A stretch of DNA of 32,113 bases from Flavobacterium sp. (GCA_012270005.1 JAAXJD010000072.1:313-32425), one strand, 5' to 3'; counted from the first letter of the stretch, positions 7,201-14,755 are shown. Numbers and translations: made by a program. The notes: generated by a model from the letters alone, not told the origin.

Positions 7201-8559
7201 GCCATTAGTAACGGAGCTGGTGCCGAGGTACAGCGCCCGCTGGCTACTGTAGTTATTGGCGGCCTTATGGTGGCTACATTCCTTACACTTTTTGTTTTAC
7301 CTATGTTATATATTCTTTCAGAAAAAGGTTTCCGTGTGCGCAAAGGCACGGGCATGACAACATTGATTGCACTGATTTTACTAACTGGTTTTAGTGCTTC
7401 GGCTCAGGAAAAAATCACCCTTAACGACGCCCTTAACCGCGCAGTTGCCAATAATAACCAGGTTAAAAGCGAACGCCTTAAGGCACAATATAGGGAAGCC
7501 CTTACGGCAACCGGTACTGATATTCAAAAGACAGCGCTAACAGGCGAGTACGGACAAATAAACAGCATCTACAACGATACTAAATTCGGCGTGAGCCAAA
7601 CCATATCATTTCCTACGGTATACAACAGGCAAAAAAAACTGCTTGGGGAAGAGTATAAGGCAGCACTGCTTTCGGCTTCGTTAAAGGTGTTTGAAATAAA
7701 AAAAGCTGTCACCCAGGTGTTTTACACCTATACTTACCTGTACGAAAAAGAACAGTTGCTGCTACGCGCCGATTCGTTATATTCCGGCTTCGCCCAAAAG
7801 GCAAAACTTCGCCTGAAAAGCGGTGAAACGAATGTACTGGAGGAAGCTACTGCCGAAAACCAGCGCGCTATGGTAGCCATGCAATTACTGCAATTACGCA
7901 GGCAACTGCAAACTACAGCGCTTGAGTTTCAGCTGTTACTAAATTCTGATGCGCCTGTAATACCCTTGTTATCCGATAAAAAAACGGTGGCATCTTTTTT
8001 AGGTAAAAGCGTAGATAATAGCCCTTACTTAAAGTATCTTGGTTATCAAAAAAACATTGCTGCAGCACAAACAGAGGTAGAGCGCGCTAAACTATTACCC
8101 GATATTACCTTTGGTTATGCTAATATGAGTATTAAAGGTACCGGTGCAAATGATGTTTTTTATGGTTACGGTACGCGGTTTAGCGCAGTGCAATTTGGTT
8201 TACAGGTACCTATATTCCTGGGGCATCAGCGCGCACGTATAAAAGCGGCAAAGCTGTCGGAAAGCATTGCCCAGGCAGATTATGTTACTGAGCAGCAAAA
8301 GCTCCAATCAAAACAGGCGCAGCTTATGGCCGCGTATAACAGCGGTACTGACGCTACAAGATATTACGAAGAAAAAGGGCTTAAAAATGCGGGCGTTATG
8401 CGCCGTGCAGCAGTGAGGCAATTTGAATCAGGCGAAATAAATTTCCTTGATTTTGTACTGCTGGCTAATCAGAGCATAACCATAGAAAATGATTATGTAG
8501 AGGCTCTTAAGTCGTTAAACGACATTATAATTGAGTTAAACTTTATAGCGGAAAACTAA
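4222..8559 (+). CDS. czcA: CzcA-type heavy-metal RND efflux pump fused to a TolC/CzcC-like outer-membrane channel
   Basis: This is a 1445-residue fusion. Residues 1 to about 1040 are a heavy-metal-efflux RND pump with the usual twelve membrane helices and two large periplasmic loops. Helix 4 reads DFGLIVDGAVIIVE, giving D400, D406 and E413, the proton-relay triad of CzcA. MRFNELMTGARQDV resembles Zn/Co/Cd/Ni pumps (CzcA, CnrA) more than CusA. From M1045 a signal-peptide-like segment (TTLIALILLTGFSASA, then QEK) leads into a TolC-family coiled-coil channel of about 400 residues. The ATG at 4222 is preferred over an in-frame TTG 18 bases upstream because it gives the normal pump N-terminus MLNKIIEFSVRNKL. 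The lipoprotein adaptor gene follows after one base. Exact metal specificity is not readable. Confidence 0.93.
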   Translation: MLNKIIEFSVRNKLIIGLFILALVGYGAYETTRLPIDAVPDITNNQVQVITVAPSFGATDIERLVTFPIEQANSNIAGMKEIRSFSRFGLSLVTIVFEDNVDVYWARQQVAERLQQVQSQIPQGIGTPELGPISTGLGEIYQYVVRAKKGYEKRYDITRLRTIQDWIVRRQLLDVKGVAEVSSFGGKLKQYEVAINPDKLNAYGITINDVFKALEDNNQNTGGAYIEKGPTVLYIRSEGLVGTIEDIGNVALENKQGMPVFLRDIAEIKTGYATRYGALTYNDEGEVAGAIVMMLKGANSSEVIKNVKERITQIEKTLPEGVEIEPFLDRTKMVNNAIGTVEHNLMEGALIVVFVLVVFLGNFRAGLLVASVIPLAMLFAICMMNLFGVSGNLMSLGALDFGLIVDGAVIIVEAVMHKLHHSKKLAKAGKLSQNKMDSVVTSSAEKMMNSAVFGQIIILIVYLPIFTLEGIEGKMFKPMAQTVAFALLGAFILSLTYIPMMSALFLSRKTAHSENISDKVMAKIEAAYQGALLKLLHHQKKILATVALLFVAAVGVMLSLGGEFIPSLEEGDFAVESRVLTGSNLQTTIETTSKAAGILKQRFPEVIKVVTKIGSGEVPTDPMPMEAADMMIILKDKSEWTTAKTTAELTGKMSKALEDVPGLTAGFQFPVQMRFNELMTGARQDVVLKVFGENLDSLANTAAKLGKIINTVDGATALYIEPVTGMQQVVINYNRALMAQYHLSVADVNRVVNTAFAGQSAGLVFEEEKRFDIVVRLDADKRKNLDDIRNVLVPTQNGVQVPLSLLADVKLVHGPNQIQREDAKRRIVVGFNVSGRDVQSIVEELQAKVDKQLKLPTGYYVTYGGAFENLNQAKARLSIAVPISLALIFVLLFFAFRSVKQGLIIYTAIPLSAIGGVFFLALRGMPFSISAGVGFIALFGVAVLNGIVLISEFNRLKQSGLTNIVQIIKTGTRSRLRPVLMTAFVASLGFLPMAISNGAGAEVQRPLATVVIGGLMVATFLTLFVLPMLYILSEKGFRVRKGTGMTTLIALILLTGFSASAQEKITLNDALNRAVANNNQVKSERLKAQYREALTATGTDIQKTALTGEYGQINSIYNDTKFGVSQTISFPTVYNRQKKLLGEEYKAALLSASLKVFEIKKAVTQVFYTYTYLYEKEQLLLRADSLYSGFAQKAKLRLKSGETNVLEEATAENQRAMVAMQLLQLRRQLQTTALEFQLLLNSDAPVIPLLSDKKTVASFLGKSVDNSPYLKYLGYQKNIAAAQTEVERAKLLPDITFGYANMSIKGTGANDVFYGYGTRFSAVQFGLQVPIFLGHQRARIKAAKLSESIAQADYVTEQQKLQSKQAQLMAAYNSGTDATRYYEEKGLKNAGVMRRAAVRQFESGEINFLDFVLLANQSITIENDYVEALKSLNDIIIELNFIAEN

Positions 8560-8560
8560 C

Positions 8561-9691
8561 ATGAAAAATATACTGTGGCTTGCCGCTGTTGCTATAATGG
8601 CAGCGTCGTGCAAACAAAAAGAAACTACCCCCGAAACAACAGCTTCGGCAAATGAAAATGAAGTGGTGCTTACCGATGCGCAATATAAAAATGCGGGTAT
8701 AGAAACGGTAAAATTTACGGAGAAAAATATAAGCACCATCCTTAAAGTGAACGGGAAAATAGATGTACCTCCGCAAAACATGGTATCGGTAAGCGCACCG
8801 ATGGGCGGCTACGTAAGAAAACTAAACCTTTTACCCGGAGAACCTGTACATAAAGGGCAGGTTATTGCTGTGCTTGAGGATCAGCAATACGTAAAGCTAC
8901 AGCAGGATTACCTGGTAACAAAAGCTAAACTTCAAGTAGCGGAGCAGGAATATTCGCGCCAGCGCACGCTTAACGAAAGCAAAGCGGCGAGCGATAAGAT
9001 TACCGAACAAGCCGGTGCGGAGGTCACTGGGCTTAGGGTAACGCTAAAGGCACTGGAAGAACAGCTTAAACTTATCAGTATTAATCCGGCAAGGCTAACG
9101 GCAGGGAGTATTTCCAGGTCGGTTAACCTGCTAAGCCCCATTAATGGTTTTGTTACTAGCGTTTTGGTTAATACAGGTAAATATGCTAATCCGTCTGATG
9201 TGCTGCTGGAGCTTATAGACCCATCGGACATTCACCTGAACCTGAATATTTTTGAAAAAGATGCTGCCCATATAAAAATGGGACAGAATGTTATTGCTTA
9301 TACTAACAGCAACCCGACTGAAAAACACATGGCAAATATTGTAGTTATCAGTAAGGATGTAAATGCCAGCGGTATCGTTGAGGTACATTGCCATTTTAAG
9401 AAATACGACCCTAAATTATTGCCAGGTACTTATATGAATGCCGAGATTGAAACCACATCGAGCCTTTCTTCGTCGCTACCGGAGGATAGTATTGTTACTT
9501 TTGAAGGAAAAGACTACGTTTTTGTAAAAACTGGTACCAGGCAGTTTACCATACAGCCTGTTACTGCCGGAAAAACAGAAAACGGCTTTACAGAAATTAA
9601 AGATGCTGCATCGCTCTCAGGCAAAGAGATAGTAGGGAAGGGGGCGTATACGCTGCTCATGAAAATGAAAAATACCGCAGAAGAAGAATAG
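8561..9691 (+). CDS. czcB: Periplasmic adaptor lipoprotein of the RND efflux pump (CzcB/CusB-like)
   Basis: The 376-residue membrane fusion protein bridges the pump and the outer-membrane channel. It begins MKNILWLAAVAIMAASC, a lipoprotein signal with the acylated cysteine at C17. The lipoyl/barrel-sandwich half-motif is SVSAPMGGYVRKLNLLPGEP with VHKGQVIAVLED; a helical hairpin covers about residues 105-170, the second lipoyl half is LLSPINGFVTSVLVNTGKY, and beta-barrel and membrane-proximal domains follow. The histidine-rich metal-binding extension of some CusB/CzcB proteins is absent. It starts one base after the pump stop codon, so the two are co-transcribed, and it is the last gene before a strong terminator. 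Confidence 0.92.
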   Translation: MKNILWLAAVAIMAASCKQKETTPETTASANENEVVLTDAQYKNAGIETVKFTEKNISTILKVNGKIDVPPQNMVSVSAPMGGYVRKLNLLPGEPVHKGQVIAVLEDQQYVKLQQDYLVTKAKLQVAEQEYSRQRTLNESKAASDKITEQAGAEVTGLRVTLKALEEQLKLISINPARLTAGSISRSVNLLSPINGFVTSVLVNTGKYANPSDVLLELIDPSDIHLNLNIFEKDAAHIKMGQNVIAYTNSNPTEKHMANIVVISKDVNASGIVEVHCHFKKYDPKLLPGTYMNAEIETTSSLSSSLPEDSIVTFEGKDYVFVKTGTRQFTIQPVTAGKTENGFTEIKDAASLSGKEIVGKGAYTLLMKMKNTAEEE

Positions 9692-9703
9692 TATTTTCTG
9701 TAT

Positions 9704-9746
9704 AAAACAAAAACGACCACCTGTAACGGGTGGTCGTTTTTGTTTT
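9704..9746. terminator. Strong bidirectional terminator
   Basis: A perfect 18-bp stem (9704-9721 with 9729-9746) around a 7-base loop, with A-rich and T-rich ends that allow it to work in both directions. It separates the efflux operon from the convergent PhnA-domain gene. Confidence 0.92.
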
Positions 9747-9757
9747 ATGCAGTTCCG

Positions 9758-10339
9758 TTACTGTTTTTTAACGTATTTGGTAAGGATAACAATGGTTTGC
9801 CCTTCTACTTTACCCTCTATTTGTTCGTGGTTATCGTGCACCAGCCTTATGTTTCTTACGGCTGTACCTATTTTAGCGTTTAACGACGAACCTTTAACAT
9901 CAAGGTCTTTTATAAGTGTTACCGTATCGCCTCCCTGTAGTATATTACCGTTGCTGTCCATGTGTAGTTGTACGTTTCCATCACCCAGGTGGTCGCCGCT
10001 TGCTTGTGCCCATTCCATGTTATCATCGTCCAGATATATCATGTCCAGCGCGTCTGAAGCCCAACTTTCGTTACGGAACCTGTTTAGCATACGATACGCT
10101 ACTACTTGTACTGCAGGAACTTCACTCCACATGGCAGTAGGTAATATGCTTTCCCAGAATTTACTGTCTGGCAGTTCTTTTTTTTCTATCTGGTTCAGGC
10201 ATTTTTCGCTGATAAGAATACTGCTGTCTGCACCTTTATTTTTTGCAAAAGGCACTTCGTAAATTCTAAGGTTATCGGCTGTGCCGCTCAGCTCGCATAA
10301 GTTTCCGCTTCTTTGCTTCAGTACTTCTTCAATTTTCAT
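9758..10339 (-). CDS. PhnA (YjdM)-domain protein with altered N-terminal metal motif
   Basis: The C-terminal 70 of 193 residues are a clear PhnA domain: [20 protein letters not shown], then [20 protein letters not shown] and [13 protein letters not shown]. Despite its name this family is not linked biochemically to phosphonate use; its function is unsettled. The N-terminal part ([23 protein letters not shown]) resembles the zinc-ribbon-like head that in relatives reads CELCG. Here the second cysteine is a serine (C15 kept, S18), so zinc binding by that loop is doubtful. The middle region is specific to the long version of the family. The gene is monocistronic, convergent with the efflux operon and divergent from folE. 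Confidence 0.8.
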   Translation of the reverse strand: MKIEEVLKQRSGNLCELSGTADNLRIYEVPFAKNKGADSSILISEKCLNQIEKKELPDSKFWESILPTAMWSEVPAVQVVAYRMLNRFRNESWASDALDMIYLDDDNMEWAQASGDHLGDGNVQLHMDSNGNILQGGDTVTLIKDLDVKGSSLNAKIGTAVRNIRLVHDNHEQIEGKVEGQTIVILTKYVKKQ

Positions 10340-10413
10340 GATGTAGATTTAAAAAGGCCGAAAAGATAAAAATTTACACCCTTTAGCCCTCTAAATCACC
10401 CGCGGTTATTGTA

Positions 10414-10435
10414 AAATGTGACGACGATCACATTT
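10414..10435. promoter_or_regulatory. Perfect CRP-type palindrome upstream of folE
   Basis: The arms AAATGTGA and TCACATTT are perfectly complementary around a 6-base spacer (CGACGA), matching TGTGA-N6-TCACA at every position. The centre (10424.5) is about 70 bases before the folE start predicted from the -7 box, a usual class I activator distance. It lies in the shared region between folE and the PhnA-domain gene, so it could serve either. Which regulator binds is not shown by the window. Confidence 0.65.
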
Positions 10436-10483
10436 TTCTTGTTTTGTTTAATGTTTTTACAAAAAAGTTAAACAAATTTGTTG

Positions 10484-10491
10484 TACCTTTG
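10484..10491 (+). promoter_or_regulatory. -7 box of folE
   Basis: TACCTTTG is an exact TAnnTTTG match, predicting a transcript start near 10495 and a leader of about 43 bases. The leader contains a short 6-bp dyad (10501-10506 with 10518-10523). No clear -33 element is seen. Confidence 0.6.
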
Positions 10492-10537
10492 TAAAGGAGA
10501 TGAGCTAATAACCATAAAGCTCAAAGAGTAATTAGGT

Positions 10538-11236
10538 ATGGAAAAGAATGGAGTTTTAAATTACGTGCACACAAAAAACGGAATCAATGGTTTTTCGCAC
10601 GAAGAAATAGGAGATGAGCATCTTAGTACAGGGCCTGAAACGCCAATGAAGCCCGATGCGTTTTTACTTTCTGATGAAGAAAAGAAAGATAAGATAGCAG
10701 CGCTTTTTGCTGAAATTATGGATGTAATGGGACTGGATCTTACAGACGATTCTTTAAGAGGCACACCACAGCGGGTAGCAAAAATGTACATAGATGAAAT
10801 ATTTTCAGGGCTTAACCCTGCAAATAAGCCTAAGATAGCGCTGTTTGATAACAAATACCGTTATAACCAAATGCTTGTAGAGAAAAACATAAGTTTTTAC
10901 TCTAACTGCGAGCACCACTTTGTACCAATTATGGGCAGGGCGCACGTAGCCTACATTTCATCTGGCAAGGTAATAGGTTTATCTAAGTTAAACAGGGTAG
11001 TGCAGTATTTTGCAAAAAGGCCCCAGGTACAGGAAAGGCTTACCAACCAGATAGGTATGGAGCTGCAACAAATACTGGGTACCGAAGACGTAGCTGTGAT
11101 TATAGATGCCAAGCACTTGTGCGTATCATCTCGCGGTATTAAAGATGAAACCTCTGCAACGGTTACTGTTTTTTACGGTGGTGCTTTTAACAGCCCTGAA
11201 AAAATTGCAGAACTACACAATTACATAAACAACTAA
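10538..11236 (+). CDS. folE: GTP cyclohydrolase I
   Basis: This enzyme converts GTP to 7,8-dihydroneopterin triphosphate, the first step of tetrahydrofolate and pterin synthesis, as a cytoplasmic homodecamer. The 232-residue protein has all the type I signatures: zinc ligands C124 and H127 in SNCEHHFVPIMG and C195 in KHLCVSSRGIKD, plus GLSKLNRVVQYFAKRPQVQE and the substrate-binding SATVTVFYGGAF. The first 45 residues are a variable extension typical of longer bacterial FolE. The ATG lies at the expected distance from the -7 box. It stands alone between a promoter with a CRP-type palindrome and its own terminator. Confidence 0.97.
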   Translation: MEKNGVLNYVHTKNGINGFSHEEIGDEHLSTGPETPMKPDAFLLSDEEKKDKIAALFAEIMDVMGLDLTDDSLRGTPQRVAKMYIDEIFSGLNPANKPKIALFDNKYRYNQMLVEKNISFYSNCEHHFVPIMGRAHVAYISSGKVIGLSKLNRVVQYFAKRPQVQERLTNQIGMELQQILGTEDVAVIIDAKHLCVSSRGIKDETSATVTVFYGGAFNSPEKIAELHNYINN

Positions 11237-11297
11237 GCGGAAAAGTACTATTAATTTTTCTCATATAGTTTTGGTTTTCTTAAAGTTACTTGTATGT

Positions 11298-11329
11298 AAA
11301 TCCTGCCGCTGTTAAGGCAGGATTTTTTT
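11298..11329 (+). terminator. folE terminator
   Basis: AAATCCTGCC pairs perfectly with GGCAGGATTT around an 8-base loop, followed by a T-run. Confidence 0.88.
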
Positions 11330-11330
11330 A

Positions 11331-11365
11331 TAAAAAGAAATTCCATCCTTTTGGGGATGGAATTT
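11331..11365 (-). terminator. Terminator of the minus-strand mannan operon
   Basis: AAATTCCATCC (11338-11348) pairs perfectly with GGATGGAATTT (11355-11365). On the minus strand the hairpin is followed by a T-rich tract, closing the reductase - GH27 - GH5 transcript. Confidence 0.82.
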
Positions 11366-11405
11366 ACAGGACTAACTAATTAAACTCATGGTGTTATTTA
11401 AAGCA

Positions 11406-12368
11406 CTAAAGTTTTTCGTTCAGTTTTTTTAAATATGCACGTGCCATACGGCCGCTTTCTTTAAGGTCTTTATCTTTCCACTTTCCTTCAGAGCCGGCAG
11501 AAGGGTACAGCACGCTACAGGTTTCGTCTTTATCTGAAACCGACCAGGTAATCCAGCTCAGTTTTCGGGCTTCCATCCAGCCTATCCAGTTTTGCCATTC
11601 TGCTTTATCCAGCGAGCCATCTCCGGTAGCTTCCATTCCGGCACTTTCAGATATAAACACCGGCAGCCCTGCTTTAAGTGCTGCATCGGTACGGTCTCTA
11701 AGATACTGCTTATGTGTGGCGGCGTAAAAGTGCACGGTGTACATAAGATTATTGTAGCCTTTTATAGGGTCTGCGGCAGGCAGGTTAATATCCTGGTCCC
11801 AGTGTGGGCAGCCTACCAGTATAATGTTATCAGGGTCGTTTTTACGTATCACCTTTATCACCTCTTCTGCGTAGGCTTTTACTTCCGGCCATGTTTCCTC
11901 ATCGGGTTCATTAAATACCTCATAAATAATGTTTGGGTATTTGGCGTACTTTTTACTCATCTCGTCAAAAAACGCCTTTGCTTCTTCCAGGTTTATGTTA
12001 TGGCTGTGCCAGTCTATTATAACATAAATATTGTTCTTTATGGCACCGTCTACCACATTTGTAACGCATTTTTTTACAAACTCGGGGTTGTCTTTATAGG
12101 TTTTGCCTTTATCGCCCACCTCAATACCGGCAGCAGCGCGCAGTACGTTTACGTTCCAGTCGTCTTTTAGCCATTTAACGGTTTTAGCGTTATAGAATCT
12201 TGGCCAAAAACTACTCCAACCAAAGCTCATTCCCCTTAATACTACAGGTTTGCCATGGCTGTCTGTAAGTTGTGTACCCTGTACGCTTAGTTTGCCGTGC
12301 TCTTTTACCTGCGCGGTAGCAGCCGAAGCCATGACCAGGGATAGTGCCAGGATTTTTATTTTTTTCAT
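11406..12368 (-). CDS. GH5 endo-beta-1,4-glucanase/mannanase (subfamily 2-like), secreted
   Basis: The 320-residue retaining glycoside hydrolase is a single catalytic domain. A signal peptide (MKKIKILALSLVMASAATAQ) is followed by GKPVVLRGMSFGW, IDWHSHNI, acid/base E154 in VFNEP, HFYAATH, and nucleophile E241 in FISESAG. The order GxPVxLRGMSxGW near the N-terminus and the size fit GH5 subfamily 2, mostly endoglucanases, unlike the other GH5 of this locus. In a mannan locus this suggests cutting at glucose residues of glucomannan. No lipobox and no C-terminal sorting domain are present, so a periplasmic place is likely. It starts four bases after the GH27 gene and ends its operon. Substrate is inferred; CMCase, lichenase or mannanase activity all remain possible. 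Confidence 0.85.
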   Translation of the reverse strand: MKKIKILALSLVMASAATAQVKEHGKLSVQGTQLTDSHGKPVVLRGMSFGWSSFWPRFYNAKTVKWLKDDWNVNVLRAAAGIEVGDKGKTYKDNPEFVKKCVTNVVDGAIKNNIYVIIDWHSHNINLEEAKAFFDEMSKKYAKYPNIIYEVFNEPDEETWPEVKAYAEEVIKVIRKNDPDNIILVGCPHWDQDINLPAADPIKGYNNLMYTVHFYAATHKQYLRDRTDAALKAGLPVFISESAGMEATGDGSLDKAEWQNWIGWMEARKLSWITWSVSDKDETCSVLYPSAGSEGKWKDKDLKESGRMARAYLKKLNEKL

Positions 12369-12372
12369 ATAC

Positions 12373-13614
12373 TTATTTCTTTTTAGTTAAACGCAGCACC
12401 ACTACATCGTGTGCAGGCACCATTGTTTTAAATACTTTTTTGGTAGTGGCTGTGCCTTTGTCTTTTTTATCCCAAAGATTTTTAAGGCTATACGTAGTAG
12501 TAGCGAAGTTAGTACTGAAGCCAAAATCTACATCTTTTATTTCATTTTTACTCCAGTCAAAATCTACTGTTTTATTTACAGTACCACGGTTTAAGAATGC
12601 TATAGCCCAGTCGCCACCCTGTAGTGGCTTTGCCCAAACTTCAAGCCCGTCTGTGGCTGATACCTTAAAGCCCTGTGTACCCTGCTTATCCTGGTTGAGG
12701 GCAATAACTTCTTTATTTGTAAGTACTTCAAGCGTTTCGGCATCCATAGTCCTTAGGTCATTACCGGCAATAAGTGGTGCCGCAAGCATGGCCCATAAGG
12801 TAAAGTGTGCCCTGTTTTCGCCGGGAGTAAGTTTACCATTACCTATTTCCAGCATATCCGGATCGTTCCAGTGGCCCGGGCCGGCGTACTTTCTTAAGTC
12901 TTTTTGCATGTCTACAATTTGCATAACGCCCCATGATTTCCAGGTGCCGTGGTCTTCTATACAATCGAAACAGTTGTATATGTCGCCTGTAGTCCTCCAA
13001 AGGTGGCCTACGTTTTGCCCCCATTCCCATGGTTTATCGGTACCCCATTCGCAAATACTCAGTACTATAGGTCGACCTGCTTTTTTAAGTGCTGCTGTTA
13101 TGGTTTTATAAGCACCTTCGGCTTTAAGGCCTTCGGTATTGCACCAGTCGTACTTAAGGTAATCTATACCCCACGCGGCGTATTGCTGTGCATCCTGAAA
13201 TTCGAATCCACGGCTGCCCGGCCTGCCGCCACAGGTTTGGCTACCCGCATCGCTGTAAATACCCAGTTTTAGCCCCTTGCTGTGCACATAATCTGCCAGT
13301 GCCTTCATACCCGAAGGGAAACGTTTAGCATCCGGGTGAATAAAACCCTGTGCATCTCTGTCGCCGTGCCAGCAGTCGTCTATATTTATGTAGGTGTAAC
13401 CGGCATCGCGCATTCCGGTAGCTACCATGGCGTCTGCCATTTGCATAATCATTTTTTCGTCTACGTTACAGGCAAATTTATTCCAGCTATTCCATCCCAT
13501 AGGCGGGGTAAGGGCAAGGTTTTGGTATTTTGTATAATCCTGCACGTAGTTGTTGCCCTGAGCAAATCCGGTAAGGCCGGTGGCAAGGCACAGTGCTGTA
13601 ATCAGTTTCTTCAT
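12373..13614 (-). CDS. GH27 alpha-galactosidase, periplasmic
   Basis: The enzyme removes alpha-1,6-galactose side chains from galactomannan or galactoglucomannan. The 413-residue protein has a signal peptide (MKKLITALCLATGLTGFAQG), the GH27 entry motif LTPPMGWNSWNKF, INIDDCWHG, nucleophile D156 in YLKYDWCNT, CEWGTDKPW, acid/base D211 in WRTTGDI, and PGHWNDPDML. A C-terminal beta-sandwich follows (LEVWAKPLQGGDWAIAFLNR). The length is typical for the family. The gene follows the reductase gene by 19 bases and precedes the GH5 gene by four, so all three are one transcription unit. Alpha-N-acetylgalactosaminidase is the other GH27 activity, but the mannan context makes galactosidase far more likely. 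Confidence 0.93.
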   Translation of the reverse strand: MKKLITALCLATGLTGFAQGNNYVQDYTKYQNLALTPPMGWNSWNKFACNVDEKMIMQMADAMVATGMRDAGYTYINIDDCWHGDRDAQGFIHPDAKRFPSGMKALADYVHSKGLKLGIYSDAGSQTCGGRPGSRGFEFQDAQQYAAWGIDYLKYDWCNTEGLKAEGAYKTITAALKKAGRPIVLSICEWGTDKPWEWGQNVGHLWRTTGDIYNCFDCIEDHGTWKSWGVMQIVDMQKDLRKYAGPGHWNDPDMLEIGNGKLTPGENRAHFTLWAMLAAPLIAGNDLRTMDAETLEVLTNKEVIALNQDKQGTQGFKVSATDGLEVWAKPLQGGDWAIAFLNRGTVNKTVDFDWSKNEIKDVDFGFSTNFATTTYSLKNLWDKKDKGTATTKKVFKTMVPAHDVVVLRLTKKK

Positions 13615-13633
13615 TAATTGGTGTATTTTCAGT

Positions 13634-14629
13634 TTATTGATTGAGTATATTATCTATAGCGTTCAGTTCCTCCTCGCTAAAGCTTATATTTTTAAGGCAC
13701 TGTATACTATCGGTTACCTGTTCCGGCTTACTGGCGCCTATAAGTACCGATGTTACCCTGCTATCTTTTAATATCCACGACAGCGCCATGTGAGCCAACT
13801 TTTGTCCACGTTGTTGTGCAATGGCATTAAGCTGTTTTATTTTCTCTATTTTTTCGGGTGTAATGTGACTTTGGTTTAAAAACTGCCCGCTTGTAGCTAC
13901 CCGGCTATCTGCAGGGATGCCATTAAGGTACTTATCGGTAAGTAAGCCCTGTGCCAGTGGCGAAAAAGGGATACAACCCACACCGTTAACACCCAGCACA
14001 TCGAGCAGTCCGTTTTCCGGGTCGCGTACAAACATGCTGTATTTCGGTTGATGAATTACGCATGGTGTACCCATTTCCTTTAATAACGTTATGGCCTTTT
14101 GTGCGTGTTCTGCATTGTAATTGCTTATACCTGCATATAATGCTTTTCCCTGCCTTACAATAAGGTCCAGGGTTGCCATGGTTTCTTCCAATGGCGTTTC
14201 AGGGTCTGGGCGATGATGGTAAAAAATATCTACATAATCAAGCTTCATCCGCTTAAGGCTCTGATCCAGGCTGGAAACCAAATATTTTTTACTGCCCCAG
14301 TTGCCATAAGGCCCCTCCCACATGGTATAGCCGGCTTTGGTAGAAATGATAAGCTCATCCCTGTAAGATGTAAAATCCTGATGAAGTATTTTACCAAAAT
14401 TTTCTTCTGCCGAGCCCGGCGGGGGACCATAGTTATTGGCAAGGTCAAAATGAGTTATACCACTATCAAAAGCAGTGTGCAGTATGTTGCGGCTGTTTTC
14501 AAAATCGTTAACGTGGCCAAAGTTGTGCCATAAGCCAAGGGATAATGCGGATAGTTTAAGTCCGCTTTTTCCGCAGCGGCGGTATTGCATATCAGTGTAT
14601 CTGATTGCAGCGGGAGTATATTGTAGCAT
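13634..14629 (-). CDS. Aldo/keto reductase, YghZ (L-glyceraldehyde 3-phosphate reductase)-like
   Basis: This is a cytoplasmic NADPH-dependent oxidoreductase of 331 residues with a (beta/alpha)8 barrel. The catalytic tetrad is visible: D62 and Y67 in FDLANNYGPPPGSAEENFGK, K98 in STKAGY, and H139 in FYHHRPDPETPLEETM. The sequence MQYRRCGKSGLKLSALSLGL with WHNFG matches the YghZ group (AKR14) closely, including a short N-terminal extension, which supports the start at 14629 over the internal ATG at residue 14. YghZ reduces L-glyceraldehyde 3-phosphate and methylglyoxal, but AKR substrates are broad. It leads the operon with alpha-galactosidase and GH5, so it may reduce or oxidise a sugar from mannan breakdown; that is inference from position only. 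Confidence 0.88.
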   Translation of the reverse strand: MLQYTPAAIRYTDMQYRRCGKSGLKLSALSLGLWHNFGHVNDFENSRNILHTAFDSGITHFDLANNYGPPPGSAEENFGKILHQDFTSYRDELIISTKAGYTMWEGPYGNWGSKKYLVSSLDQSLKRMKLDYVDIFYHHRPDPETPLEETMATLDLIVRQGKALYAGISNYNAEHAQKAITLLKEMGTPCVIHQPKYSMFVRDPENGLLDVLGVNGVGCIPFSPLAQGLLTDKYLNGIPADSRVATSGQFLNQSHITPEKIEKIKQLNAIAQQRGQKLAHMALSWILKDSRVTSVLIGASKPEQVTDSIQCLKNISFSEEELNAIDNILNQ

Positions 14630-14680
14630 AAATTAGAGGTGTTTGATTAACACGTACAATGTACAAATGTTTACTACATA

Positions 14681-14712
14681 AAAACATTCCCCGTAAATAA
14701 TTACGGGGAATG
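14681..14712 (-). terminator. Terminator of the susC-susD-SGBP operon
   Basis: CATTCCCCGTAA (14685-14696) and TTACGGGGAATG (14701-14712) form a perfect 12-bp stem with a 4-base loop. On the minus strand it ends in TTTT. It separates the binding/transport operon from the reductase operon. Confidence 0.85.
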
Positions 14713-14755
14713 CTTGGTGTTTATATGCTTTTTAATCGTTTCAAACCAAAAACAA

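Noticed and set aside
6936-7355. Open frame antisense to the RND pump
   Set aside because: Pump motifs on the plus strand are continuous across it; it is a shadow frame.
10501-10523. Short hairpin in the folE leader as a folate riboswitch
   Set aside because: Only a 6-bp stem with an 11-base loop; it lacks the multi-stem structure of the known tetrahydrofolate riboswitch.
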